DNA from: Ampullaceana balthica
Taxonomy: Eukaryota > Mollusca > Gastropoda > Lymnaeidae
Reading direction: 5' to 3'
DNA: 64,000 nucleotides
Assembly (NCBI GenBank): GCA_944989445.1
Contig: CALYLW010000178.1
Location: 718,165 to 782,164 of the forward strand
Both the position numbers and the translations under genes were made by a program. Each line of letters opens with the position of its first letter. Positions within the stretch are counted from its first letter, which is position 1. The notes under the pieces are model-generated. The model was not told the origin of the DNA. It did not search any database and saw only the letters and a program-made list of their open reading frames with translations. This document shows, piece after piece, positions 36,096 through 47,250 of the stretch.

Positions 36096-37904
36096 TTATT
36101 GCACCTTGGAGTGGTAGGCTGCCCAGCAGGTTGAGCCATGCTTTACACAGAGGTACTTTTTGCACATAGAGCACCTGACGTTGGTCTTGACCTTCTTGTG
36201 TGGGTTGTCCTTGTATGTTACTCCAGGGTGTGCTCTGTTGTATTGAAGGTGTTTTTCCAAACAGACAGTGCAGACATGATTGGAAGCAGTCGCTTCTGGA
36301 ATTTCAGGCCAGTGGTGGCCTGGTGTGTGGCGTTGGGGGCATGGTCCCATTTGTCCTCGGCGAATGGCTGTTGAGCGGTAATTGCCAATCAGGTCAATGC
36401 AGAGTTTCTGGATATATATAGTGAAAGAGATGGGCTTTTTGTCAGCTGCTTCTAGTTTAGACACATAGATAACAAATGAATTGTAGCAGGCCATCATGAA
36501 AAATTTGATGAAAAGGCGACGGGGCCACCGGTAATGACGGCGTGAGCGATAGAGGCGCGTCATTTGATCATTTTTGTCACAATTGCCCATGTGGCGATTG
36601 TAGTCCTGGACGAGCTGTGGCATCGGAACTTCATCAAATGTTCCATCTTTGTTTCTTCTGTTTGCTACTCCAGTTTGTGTTGGGTCATGAAAGTTCGAGA
36701 TGAATGTAATTGGCCTCCGATCCTGCCATACCATGCAGGTTATGCTGCCCTGGCATCGATAGCGACTTTCACCTCTCGCAAGCTTGCCCACCTTCTTCAA
36801 GGACACTGGAAAATTTTTTCTATTTTGTTGAAGAGTACCAACAAGTCCTGTTTGCAGCTCAGTCAGCATGTACCTTGCTAATGTCACCGAGTTGTAGTAC
36901 CGATCCATGGCGATAATATGTGCTTTCTTTTCCTTCTCACATGATGTCAAAAGACGAACCACGGTGTTTCCCACAACACCCAGCTCTGTTGTAACTATTG
37001 GTGCTGCCCCAGTGTAGATTTCAGCGTTGACTATGTAGCCTGTCTGACTTTCGCAAAGAAGAAACGATTTTATTCCCCATTTTGTAGACTTGTCTTTGAC
37101 GTATTGTTTTATAGCAAGTCTATTTTTGGTGGGTATCATACCCTCATCAACGGTCAAGTATTGTTTTGGCATGTAGTGATGGCGAAACTTTGGGAGGAGA
37201 TAGTCAAGAAATGGCCTAACCTTATAGATTCTATCTGTTTTGTCAATTTCAGTGTCTTTTTCGTCAATAACATGTAAAAAATGCCACAGAGCAAGGAATC
37301 TGTCGCGCGTCATGACATCTCGAAAGCCAGGTGTAAAACCAAGAAAGTCCGTTCCCTCATTAATCCAATAATCCCGGTATCTGGGCTTGATACAAATATA
37401 CTCCATGTATACTCTGATTCCAATAAAAGCTTTCATTTCTTCAACAGAGGCATCTTGGAAATTCTTAGCGTGATAAAAATTAGGTTTTGCCGCACGCACC
37501 TGTTGAGCGTGAAGATTTGTCTTGTTTGTCAAATTCTGCCAAAAATCATCCTCCACAAACAATAAAAGAAAATCAACACATGGACTCTCTTCAGTCACAG
37601 TTTCGGGAATGTTAACTGGCCCCGTTCCATCTTCATTGAAATTCAAATCCATTGTTGGAGCCACAAAGGTTGCAGTCCAGCCATCATCTGGAACATTGTC
37701 ACCGCTAAAATATGTTTGATGGACACGCCCCCGTCCCCTAACAGTTGGTCTAGCTCTGGATCTATCATCATCATCATCATCATCACTCGACCTATCATTA
37801 TCGAGATCACGATCCAGGTCAACGTCACAGTCACTGAAACTAGAATAATCATATTGATGAAGCAAAACTGCTTCATCACCGTCTGAATCGTCCAAAGCTT
37901 CCAT
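36096..37904 (-). CDS. piggyBac-type transposase, intact frame
   Basis: A single-exon 602-aa DDE transposase (DDE_Tnp_1_7 fold, PGBD4-like). The acidic N-terminus (4-50) is rich in Asp. The domain starts near 105 and shows the three catalytic-type aspartates in family context: YLTVDEG (Asp253), IIAMDRYYNS (Asp334) and NRHMGNCDKNDQM (Asp443, with Asp446). The C-terminus (545-592) is a cysteine-rich PHD/RING-like finger with CTVC, CSMC, KKYLC, H and C, which in this family binds subterminal DNA. No stop or frameshift. Start is the first Met of the frame. A candidate left terminus, TTAA followed by CCCGAGGTAACCCTACC, is at 35912, but I found no matching inverted end on the right. It is therefore either a recently active element with worn ends or a captured transposase gene. 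Confidence 0.85.
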   Translation of the reverse strand: MEALDDSDGDEAVLLHQYDYSSFSDCDVDLDRDLDNDRSSDDDDDDDRSRARPTVRGRGRVHQTYFSGDNVPDDGWTATFVAPTMDLNFNEDGTGPVNIPETVTEESPCVDFLLLFVEDDFWQNLTNKTNLHAQQVRAAKPNFYHAKNFQDASVEEMKAFIGIRVYMEYICIKPRYRDYWINEGTDFLGFTPGFRDVMTRDRFLALWHFLHVIDEKDTEIDKTDRIYKVRPFLDYLLPKFRHHYMPKQYLTVDEGMIPTKNRLAIKQYVKDKSTKWGIKSFLLCESQTGYIVNAEIYTGAAPIVTTELGVVGNTVVRLLTSCEKEKKAHIIAMDRYYNSVTLARYMLTELQTGLVGTLQQNRKNFPVSLKKVGKLARGESRYRCQGSITCMVWQDRRPITFISNFHDPTQTGVANRRNKDGTFDEVPMPQLVQDYNRHMGNCDKNDQMTRLYRSRRHYRWPRRLFIKFFMMACYNSFVIYVSKLEAADKKPISFTIYIQKLCIDLIGNYRSTAIRRGQMGPCPQRHTPGHHWPEIPEATASNHVCTVCLEKHLQYNRAHPGVTYKDNPHKKVKTNVRCSMCKKYLCVKHGSTCWAAYHSKVQ

Positions 37905-38129
37905 TACCTGCTAAGTGTGAAACGTGTAGGCCTTGCTCTTTTTCCTGTGGAAGTGCTTGGATCATTCGTCGATCTTTACATGTTTAATTTTCGAAACTGT
38001 AATCACTAACTCATAGCTTTATTCGAGGAAGATACTATTTGTAAGGACTAATCTTGCAACAAAAGTGAGAGTTAACGATGATTGGCTGTTATTTTTAGTA
38101 CTTCTTTAAGTGCTGTCCCAAGTATCTAG

Positions 38130-38200
38130 AATTCGGTAACTCGGTTTATAGGAATTAAATTGATTACCTAATATTCGGTATCTCGACCCGATTATAGTTA
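38130..38200. repeat. Direct repeats near the piggyBac gene
   Basis: ATTCGGTAACTCGGTTTATAG and ATTCGGTATCTCGACCCGATTATAG lie about 40 bp apart, upstream of the transposase start. They could be subterminal transposase-binding repeats; this is inference from position only. Confidence 0.35.
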
Positions 38201-38244
38201 AGCCACGTTTGCTTGTAATATTAAATATGTAACCGAAGCTGACA

Positions 38245-38420
38245 AAAAGTGATTTGAAACATGCTAATTTTCAGATAGAAAATATGGCTTTTATAGGGGG
38301 GGGGCTTTGTGACGTCATATTGGAGGGGGGATCTAAGTTTTTGTGACGACGTGTGACGTGGGAGGGAAGGGGGGGGGCGAAAATCGGCAAAAAAACGCGT
38401 GGCGTCATTTATGGACGGCT
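38245..38420 (-). repeat. GGCCGTCCATAAATGACGTCAC repeat, copy 2
   Basis: The reverse complement reads GCCGTCCATAAATGACGCCAC, then CGATTTTCGCC, C-runs and CGTCACA. It continues into CATATTTTCTATCTGAAAAT and GCATGTTTCAAATCAC, which the copy at 60711-60830 shares. A widespread non-coding repeat end. Confidence 0.6.
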
Positions 38421-38451
38421 TCAAACTATACTAATAGTTAATATTCATCGG

Positions 38452-38612
38452 CATCCTTCCGTCTCGAGAGACGATGGTGCATCACCGTTGGGTTGGGTTG
38501 CATTTTCTCGTGTGGCTGTGCAGTCCTATCCTTGAGTGACAGTCTTTTCCACAGCTTTTGCACACGAGTTCTGTGCTTCCCAATGTTTTGGCCTTTCTCC
38601 TAGCTACTACGT
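38452..38612 (-). mobile_element. LINE 3' end fragment, second copy
   Basis: The reverse complement matches 495-645 closely: GCCAAAACATTGGGAAGCAC, GAACTCGTGTGCAAAAGCTG, TGGAAAAGACTGTCACTCAAGG and TCTCGAGACGGAAGGATGC. The same zinc-finger C-terminus is present, 5' truncated. Confidence 0.75.
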
Positions 38613-38823
38613 ATTACTATTAATTATTAGTTTTATTAAAGTGAGTTTACAAGGACATACAGGTCCAATTAAAATTATAGTATATAGGTTACTTTAATTA
38701 CTTATTTTAATATAATAATTATTGCGTGGTATACACTATTAAAATTAAATAATTAATTTTTTAAGAACATAATTAAAATTAAAAGTTTTCTCTAATGGGA
38801 AGTCCAAACTGATACCTACCATA

Positions 38824-41209
38824 TCTAATATATAAAGATGAAAGTTTGTGTGTTTGTTTGTTTGTGTGTTTGTTTGTTACCAATGGAAATCTACACCGTT
38901 GGACCCAGGATGCTGAAATTTTGCATGGGGCTCTCATTCGACCCTAGACAGGTCGTAGGCTATGTTTCAACCCCAGGTGACCACCCCTAGGGTAAGGGGG
39001 CCCATAATCAGAAAATGTAGAGCCAAATAAAGACAAAATAAATTCTCATTTCGATATTGAACAGCTTCATGCGGGCATTCAAAACGAGTTCATTTTGGTG
39101 CGTTATTTTTTACAATACTTTATTTTTAGCTGTGCGCTTTCAAAAATCTTTTATTGTCAAATTACGGTGCGCACCTTTTCGTGTACGCATCTAAAAGTGA
39201 GCAGTGTAATTTTATTATAATAACATTCATATTTGTTTTGGCCTTGCGGTACAAAACAGTGGCCTTTTATACAAATACTTTCTTGATATTATAGATCTGT
39301 TAACACTATTTCATTACATTTGTCACACGATGTATGGTATTTATTTTTAAATTAAGAGTTTTATTATGTTGTTTCTAATGACTCAAATTTTAATTTAAAC
39401 AAATAAAAGAAATTGCCCAAGTCAAAAAAGCTTAATCGTAATTTAGAGGAACTATACGTTTGTTTTTCTTAAAATTTGATGCGTGTTCTATATTAATTTT
39501 TCTTGCTTATTTTACTTGCTCAATCCCTTAAATTTAATTATTAACGTAAATCATCAAGGAATATTACATGCATATAAAAGCCTACGACCAATGCTGTGTT
39601 TTTTTTATTACATACGCTCTATAAATTTACAATTTAAACCTTTCTACCGGACTTATAAACATAAGCATATTAAACTCAATACAAGTGAACCTATAAGCAA
39701 TTAATTAAGTTGGGCGGCGAATTGAATATGCCATGGTCATTACGCTGTTGCGGAATAACAAAAGCCATTTTAAAAATAGATGTTTAGTCAAACATAGCAT
39801 CTTTTTTTCCTATTTCGTAAATAATTTATTTATTTTGCAGAAACTAAATCTGTTGTTTGAAATATAATTTACAAACTATGATGTCCCATCGGGAAACATG
39901 GTCCAAAACATACTTGAATTCTTTTTTAAAATTATACCTATTACATAAAAGCCGTAAATTTAAATCGTATAACATAGAGACAAATATAAAAAAAAGCATT
40001 ATATATCATTTCCATATTAAAACACTAATAAATAAAGACTATCAAAAAGTATACAATTTATTTTTGGAGCAGTACTGCATTATAAGACTTCATTTTAAGC
40101 GCCCGCCTTTAAATTAACTTTAATTGACTAAAAATTGACTATAATTTGTTCACTTTTGTCCCTTTCTACAAAACGGTCCATTTAGCGATGGATTCCAAAA
40201 TCTTATATGTTGCTGTTTCACCAAGGGATACAATTCTTTTTTGATTCCCGTTTTGAGATAAGACATTATATTTTGTAAAAAAAAATTCCTGTTTTTGTTT
40301 CTGGAAATTAGATAAAGGGCGATTTTTACTAATTACTTTTAGTTCAGAGTTGAGTCGTGCTTAATTGTTTTTAGTATGATTCGTAAATTTTACAGACTTT
40401 TAGTCAAATGGGAAGTTGGACCATTAGTGAGAGGGGGCTTAGGCTTTTATTAGTATAGAAAAGGGGAGGGCACTAAATGAAGTTAATCAAGAGAAATACA
40501 AAAAAATAAGAAGAAAGTAAATCGTTGCATACACATACATACTTAACAAATAACTATTTGAATATTTTCAACAACATAATAAAACTTGCTCATTACTATA
40601 AACTTACTTATTAAAAATAAGAATCAATGATCTTGACATGCATATAAAGGCCTAGGACCTATGTTGTCATTTCATGTTTACATAATTTTATGTTTACATA
40701 AGCTAAACAAATTAACTATTTAAACTTTAGCTAACGAACTTATTAAGAAAGTCATTAAACTTAACACAAGTGAACCTAAAGATCACTAATTCCGTGTAGT
40801 TAGAAGCATAAAACTCTGGGTGGTTGTTAAGTACACTTCCGTGGTGGTAACGAGCAAAAAAAATATTTAAATATCAATTTTCATATAGCCAATATAATGA
40901 AAAAAACGTCTTTGTGCCCCCGGCCCCCATGACTGAATTGCAACTTTTTTACACAAATGATCGTCGTGAGAGGCTACTCAACAACTTCCCAAAGCTTCAT
41001 GCTTCTACCTACACGCGAAGTTGGAGAATTCAATTATTGATGAGTCAGTTTTTTATATAAGAAAAAAACTACATAGCCTATGACCTGTCCCGGGTCAAAT
41101 GAAGGTCCCATGCAAAATTTCAGCACCTAGGTCCAACGGTGTGGCATTCTATGAGTAACAAAACAAACAAAAGAAACAAACAAACAAACTTTCATCTTTA
41201 TATATTAGA
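38824..41209. mobile_element. Two Helitron 5' ends in head-out opposition
   Basis: At 38824 (+) the sequence begins TCTAATATATAAAGATGAAAG, and the same sequence begins at 41209 on the minus strand. The similarity extends about 160 bp inwards (CACCGTTGGACC, GCTGAAATTTTGCATGGG, GACAGGTC). Between them a block at about 39535-39705 (CATGCATATAAAAGCCTACGACC to ACAAGTGAACCTATAAG) recurs as a direct repeat at about 40630-40785. The left end may be the 5' end of the Rep-bearing Helitron; the right one belongs to a minus-strand copy. Confidence 0.5.
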
Positions 41210-42051
41210 TGGGGTTTTACCGCTTTGGGAATGTCAATGTTTGACTGTTGCACAGTGCGCACTATTTTGACACATGCTTGGTGTGACGTAGTTTGGTGTG
41301 GGATGACGTCAATAGAGAGATATGCTAGAGGGACTATTTTGTAGTGGAGAGCACGCACAGTGTTGTTATTATTTTGCCTTGAAGGATTTCTTTGTTCAAT
41401 TAAAATATTGATTCTTCTGATGGTGTTTTTACTTATTGAGTTGAAGCCTTGTGAGTCATAAAAATCATTAGAACTTGACATTCTTAAGAAGAACAAATGA
41501 AATTAATCTCTTTAGAATGTGTTTTTTAAGATTTTACAATAACTAACCTTACCTATCCAAACTTGAAGTAGTTAACAAGTTTATATATTAGCCTATCTAA
41601 TACCTTTCAGCCATTTAGTGGTGCTAATAGAATAAATTAAATTCATCTGTTCATTGATGTTTAGAAGAATGAATTAAATACATATATTTATTGATCCGGT
41701 GAAGGTTAAATTAAATTAATCTCTTCTGAATATTTTTTTTGGATCTTATAATCAATACAAAATATCACTAAACAAATTATATATCCAAAACTTAAATTAA
41801 CACTTCACCTGTTTTACAAATGTCTAAACACAATTGATGTGTCCGAATTAAACAAATAGTCATGGGGTAGCAAAATTTAAACTAATTTAATAATTTACTT
41901 ATAAGTTACTTATTTATCTAAGTTACTTATAAGTTTATTGATGCTAAAAGGGGGGGGGGAGAAAAAACCTTCAGTATGGTATTTAAGAAGAAAGTTTAAC
42001 AAAGGGAAATAATTAAAAGCAGTTGTACACTAAAACAATATATAAGCTATT

Positions 42052-44313
42052 ATGTTCCAATCTTTCTTCAGAGAAATCATGCCCCCAAAAAGAAAAACTC
42101 AATTCGGTCGTGTTTCTAAAACGGCAAAGAAGCAAGCCTTACATAGAGAAAATGAAACAAATGAACAAACACAGGCAAGACTTGCTGTTGAGAGAGAAAG
42201 AGTTTCAATCAGAAGAGCTAATGAAACCAGTGAACAAACACAGGCAAGACTTAATGATGAGAGAGAAAGAGTTTCCATCAGAAGAGCTAATGAAACCTGT
42301 GAACAAACACAGGCAAGACTTGATGATAAGAGAGAAAGAGTTTCAATCAGAAGAGCTAATGAAACCAGTGAACAAACACAGGCAAGACTTGATGATGAAT
42401 TAGAAAGAGTTTCAATCAGAAGAGCTAATGATACCAGTGAACAAACACAGGCAAGACTTGATGATGAATTAGAAAGAGTTTCAATCAGAAGAGCTAATGA
42501 AACCAGTGAACAAACACAGGCAAGACTTGATGATGAGAGAGAAAGAGTTTCAATCAGAAGAGCTAATGAAACCAATAAACAAACACAGGCAAGACTTGAT
42601 GAAAAAAGAGTCAGACCTTCAATGAGAAGAGAAAATGCAACAAATGAACAAACCCAAATAAGACTTGCAGACCAGAGAAATGGAAATTTAAACAGAAGAA
42701 GAAATGAAATGCAGCAAGACCTAAAAGGTGCTGCTCATCAATATGACCCAGATATTCCATACCATCAACATGAAAAGGTCAACATTGGTGAGATGAACTT
42801 GATCTGCAAGCATTGCAGTGCATTTAAATGGAAAGATGAGCACCCTGGAATGTGCTGTTCCAATGGCAAAGTTAAACTAGAGACTCTGCAACATCCACCT
42901 GAGCCACTTGATCATTTGCTTCAAGGTGTATCTCAAACGTCTAAACGCTTCCTAGCCAACATCAGAAAATACAACTCATGCTTTCAAGTGACATCTTTTG
43001 GTGCCAGCAAAGAAATTCGTGAACAAGGATTCATGCCAACATTTAAAGTTCAAGGCCAAATTTATCACAGGGCTGGATCTCTGCTGCCAGCTGAAGGCGA
43101 ACCTCAGTTTCTGCAGATCTATTTCATGGGAGACCAAGCTAGAGAAGTCCAACACAGATGTGCAAACTTTCCAGACTTGCAACAAAATGTTGTTTTGGAG
43201 TTGCAAGAACTCCTACATGCAAACAATGCCTACCTTCACATTTTTAAGACAGCTCTAGAAAGAATGCCAACTGATGAATACAAAGTTGTGATACGAGCTG
43301 ACAAAGCACCAAGACATGAACACCAAAGGCGGTTCAATGTACCAACATTTGATGAAGTGGCCATTGTCATGGTAGGAAATGAATTTGACAGACGTGACAT
43401 TGTCCTTCAAAAGCGAAACAACCTTCTCCAAAGAGTTGCAGAAACTCATCGCTCTTATGATGCTCTGCAATACCCCCTAATGTTTTGGCAAGGTGAAGAT
43501 GGGTACTCCTTTGGCATTCCTCAGACAAACCCAGACACGGGAAACAATGTTTTGGGTAAAAAGGTTACAGCAATGGACTTTTATGCATATCGAATCATGA
43601 TTCGCAGTGGTGAAGATAACCATCTCTTGAAATTTAGACATCTGTTCCATCAATTCATCGTAGATATGTACGAGAAAGTTGAAAGTGAACGCTTGCTCTA
43701 CATCCGTCTAAATCAAAAGAAGCTGAGAGTTGAAGACTACATTCACCTCAGAGATGCCCTTGCAAATGATGCCAATCCAAATGATCTGGGGAAAATGGTT
43801 ATCTTGCCAGCAACATTTACAGGAAGTCCAAGACACATGCATGAGTACACTCAAGATGCTATGACTTATGTCAGAAATTATGGAAGGCCAGATTTGTTTA
43901 TCACCTTTACATGCAATCCACTATGGCAAGAAATTCAGGCTAATCTTTTACCTGGCCAATCAGCAGTGGATCGACATGATTTGGTTGCTAGAGTCTTCAA
44001 ACGAAAACTATCAAAATTAATGGGAGTCATTACAAAAAGTCATGTCTATGGTGAAACGAGATGCTGGATGTACTCAATTGAATGGCAGAAGAGAGGCTTA
44101 CCCCATGCACACATCCTAATCTGGCTGATGAAAAAATTACGACCTAATCAAATTGACAATGTAATCTCAGCAGAAATACCAAACACTACACAAGATAATT
44201 TTTTGTTTGAAATTGTTGTGAAAAATATGCTGCATGGACCCTGTGGAAACTTGAACAGAAACTCTGCTTGCATGGTTGATGGGAAATGCTCAAAAAATAT
44301 CCAAGGAATTTGA
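42052..44313 (+). pseudogene. Helitron Rep protein, N-terminal part, frameshifted
   Basis: The frame of 753 codons starts at the ATG at 42052; a second ATG sits ten codons on. Residues 34-215 are eight copies of a 23-residue repeat of the form RRANETSEQTQARLDDERER, highly charged and probably helical. A CxxC zinc-binding segment (CKHCS, CC) is near 250-270, then the Helitron-like N domain. The HUH nuclease motif GLPHAHILIWL is near residue 683. The frame breaks in the A-run at 44291-44298 (a one-base loss), after CSKN. The continuation is in other frames up to 44853, with a second frameshift near 44360 and in-frame TGA codons at about 44536 and 44851. The first TGA falls between the two tyrosines of the KYI-KYVNKG (Y2) motif. 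Rep is therefore inactive as it stands. Confidence 0.85.
42151..42702 (+). repeat. 69-bp tandem repeat, eight units, in Rep
   Basis: Units start at 42151 and every 69 bp after that, the last one diverged. Middle units are nearly identical, and the length of 69 keeps the reading frame. The open frame on the opposite strand is a shadow of this repeat. Confidence 0.9.
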
Positions 44314-44853
44314 TACAAGAAACTAAAACTGGTGAAGATGGCTATCCTGTGTACAGACGCCGTAACCAGGAGATGGTGGTTTTACTGCAAAAATCAAATG
44401 AAGGTTGGTTCAACATATCAAGAAATAGAAATGGACAACAGATGGGTGGTTCCCTACACTCCAATTTTGACAAAAATGTTTCAAGCTCACATAAATGTCG
44501 AATCTTGCCAATCTGTCAAGGCCATCAAATACATCTGAAAGTACGTCAATAAAGGAAGTGACCAGGCCGTTTTTGGTCTTGAAGGAAACCAAGAGAATCC
44601 AGATGAGGTGCAAAAATTTCTAATGGGTCGTTACATCAGCAGTAATGAAGCAGTCTGGAGAATTTTGAATTTCCAAATTCATGAACGGTATCCAACAGTT
44701 GTTCACTTGAGTGTTCATCTTGAAAATGGGCAAAGAGTATACTTCAACCAAGAAAATATATATCATCAAATTCTGGAGCCACCAAGAACAACTTTGACAG
44801 CTTTTTTTCAACTGTGCCAACAAGACGACTTTGCAAAAACCATTCTCTATTGA

Positions 44854-46887
44854 GTGGTTCCAAGGTACTATACTTGGAATGCTTCTCAAAAATTATTTAA
44901 ACGCCGAAAACAAGGAGCAGATGTTGAATATCATCCAGGGATAAAATCTTCAGATGCATTGGGACGTGTGTACACCGTTCACCCATCTAATGCAGAATGC
45001 TTCTTTTTGAGGATGCTACTTCATGTTGTTAGAGGACCAACATCCTACACTGACTTAAAAACTGTTGATGGTCATGTGTGTGCTACATTTAGGGAAGCTT
45101 GCCAAATGCAAGGGCTACTAGAAAACGATCACCATTGGGTCTTGACCATGGAGGAGGCGTGTACATCTCAATCACCTACCCGTTTGAGACATCTGTTTTC
45201 AATTTTGCTGACAACATGCTCTGTTTCTAATCCACTTGCTCTCTGGGATACATTTAAAACATATTTGAGTGAGGACATTATGTTGCAAACCAAGAGAGAG
45301 AATCAAACACTGCTAATTGAGTTCTCTAATGAGATTTACAAAAGGTGTCTTATGTTGTTGGAGGATTTGTGTGTATCAATGTCAGGAAGGAACCTTGACC
45401 AGTTTGGGTTACCAACGCCTCAAAGAAATGAAAACAATCTTCAGAATAGTGAAATTCTACGAGAACAAAATTATAACACAAATGAATTGATGGCCTATGT
45501 CTCAGAAAATCAACCACGTTTAGTTGAGGATCAAAGAGCTGCCTACATTCACATCTTAGAACTGGTTACCTCAAAAAAAGGTGGAATCATATTCCTTGAT
45601 GCTCCAGGAGGTACAGGTAAAACATTTGTGATCAATTTGCTCTTGGCTACAATCAGACGAGACAAAGGTATTGCTCTAGCCGTTGCTTCTTCTGGCATAG
45701 CATCAACATTGCTTGCCGGGGGTAGAACAGCTCATTCTGCCTTCAAGTTACCTTTGAACATGAACCATTCTGAGAATGTAACCTGCAACATATCAAAAGG
45801 ATCAGGAAAGGCCAAGGTACTAGAACAGTGTTCTCTCATTGTCTGGGATGAGTGTACAATGTCACACAAGCGAGCTCTTGAAGCCTTGAACAACACTCTT
45901 CAGGATTTAAAAGGAAACACAAAACTAATGGGAGGAACAGTTGTGGTATTAGCTGGAGATTTTAGACAAACTTTGCCTGTCATTCCAAGGTCAACACCAA
46001 GCGATGAGTTGAATGCCTTCCTCAAAGCTTCAACTCTGTGGAAACAGGTCAAGAAAATGACTCTGACCACCAACATGAGAGTCCATTTACATGGAGATAA
46101 TGCAGCAGGCTACTTCTCACATCAATTGCTTCAACTTGGCGATGGAAAGTGGCAGGTAGACCCAGCATCAGGAACAGTTTCTTTCCCATCAAATTTTTGC
46201 ACTGTAGCAAAGTCACTTGAAGAGTTGAAACTTGCCGTTTTTCCAAACATCCAAGACCAGTTTAAAAATCCTGAGTGGTTGTGCGAAAGGGCCATTCTTG
46301 CTCCAAAGAATTCAAGTGTCAACAGCATCAATTCTCAAATTCAAAATTTTCTACCAGGCATTTCAAACAACTACAAATCTATTGATACGGTTACAGATCC
46401 GGCCCAAGCTGTTTACTATCCAACAGAATTTTTGAATTCATTAGATCCTCCTGGCATGCCATCACATAACTTGGAACTTAAAATCGGAGCTCCTATCATA
46501 CTTCTGAGAAATTTGGATCCCCCTAAACTATGCAATGGAACACGATTGAGCATCAAGCATCTCTTACCTCATGTAATAGAAGCCACAATTTTGACAGGCT
46601 GCGCCAAAGGAGAAGATGTCTTCATCCCAAGAATTCCACTCATACCAACAGATATGCCTTTTGATTTCAAGCGCCTCCAGTTTCCAATCAGGCTTGCATT
46701 TGCCATGTCTATCAACAAGGCACAGGGACAGTCTTTAAAAGTGGCAGGCATTGTACTTGAGGAAGCATGCTTTGCCCACGGACAGCTATATGTGGCATGT
46801 TCTAGAGTTGGGTCACCAACAAATCTTTTCATTTTTGCACCAGACGGAAAAACCAAAAATATAGTCTATCGACAAGCCTTAATATAA
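44854..46887 (+). CDS. Helitron PIF1-like helicase domain
   Basis: A 677-codon open frame, the C-terminal half of the Rep-helicase protein of the same Helitron. It begins in-frame with the Rep segment ending at 44850, from which it is separated by a single TGA, so it was once part of one polypeptide. Motifs: Walker A DAPGGTGKTF (about 248-257), SSGIASTLLAGGRTAHSAFKLP, Walker B VWDECTM (about 330), LAGDFRQTLPVIPRS (about 370), and the C-terminal SF1 motif AMSINKAQGQSLK (about 622-634) with LYVACSRV. All helicase motifs look intact. The annotated start is only the first codon after the stop; natural translation would need the upstream frame. Confidence 0.85.
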   Translation: MVPRYYTWNASQKLFKRRKQGADVEYHPGIKSSDALGRVYTVHPSNAECFFLRMLLHVVRGPTSYTDLKTVDGHVCATFREACQMQGLLENDHHWVLTMEEACTSQSPTRLRHLFSILLTTCSVSNPLALWDTFKTYLSEDIMLQTKRENQTLLIEFSNEIYKRCLMLLEDLCVSMSGRNLDQFGLPTPQRNENNLQNSEILREQNYNTNELMAYVSENQPRLVEDQRAAYIHILELVTSKKGGIIFLDAPGGTGKTFVINLLLATIRRDKGIALAVASSGIASTLLAGGRTAHSAFKLPLNMNHSENVTCNISKGSGKAKVLEQCSLIVWDECTMSHKRALEALNNTLQDLKGNTKLMGGTVVVLAGDFRQTLPVIPRSTPSDELNAFLKASTLWKQVKKMTLTTNMRVHLHGDNAAGYFSHQLLQLGDGKWQVDPASGTVSFPSNFCTVAKSLEELKLAVFPNIQDQFKNPEWLCERAILAPKNSSVNSINSQIQNFLPGISNNYKSIDTVTDPAQAVYYPTEFLNSLDPPGMPSHNLELKIGAPIILLRNLDPPKLCNGTRLSIKHLLPHVIEATILTGCAKGEDVFIPRIPLIPTDMPFDFKRLQFPIRLAFAMSINKAQGQSLKVAGIVLEEACFAHGQLYVACSRVGSPTNLFIFAPDGKTKNIVYRQALI

Positions 46888-46979
46888 GCAATATATAAAT
46901 TACATGTACTTATTTTTAATTACATTTCAATTTATTTTTTAAATTGTTTTTCAATGAATGAATTGAAATATTTTTTTTA

Positions 46980-47031
46980 AAAAATCTGTTGACTATTATT
47001 TTAATCGTGCGACGCCGGGTAACCCGGCTAG
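46980..47031 (+). mobile_element. Helitron 3' terminus
   Basis: A hairpin GCCGGG-TAA-CCCGGC at 47014-47028, overlapping the final CTAG at 47028-47031 and followed by T. This is the canonical Helitron 3' end, about 140 bp downstream of the helicase stop. Confidence 0.85.
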
Positions 47032-47150
47032 TAATTAATAATGATAATGGTGTTGTAAGCCTTTATTTAAAATTTAATTTAATATTTAAAAAATAAAATA
47101 AAAAAAATAGACTCACCATCTTCTTTCTACAAAGATGAGGACATAGACAT

Positions 47151-47250
47151 TTGGGGCCGTCCATAAATGACGTCACGTGATTTTGGTCGATTTTTACCCC
47201 CCCCCCTATATGACTTCACAAATCTTTGACCCCCCCCCCTAATAGCCCCT
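47151..47250 (+). repeat. GGCCGTCCATAAATGACGTCAC repeat, copy 1
   Basis: GGGGCCGTCCATAAATGACG, TCACGTGATTTTGG, CGATTTTT and two C-runs separated by ATATGACTTCACAAATCTTTGA. The same order occurs in the copies at 38245-38420 and 60711-60830. Confidence 0.6.

Noticed and set aside
37643..37879. 78-codon frame overlapping the piggyBac N-terminus
   Set aside because: Alternative frame of the Asp-rich transposase start (GAT repeats read as ATG/TGA).
42099..42575. 158-codon minus-strand repetitive frame
   Set aside because: Antisense of the 69-bp Rep repeat; the repeat length being a multiple of three keeps any frame open.
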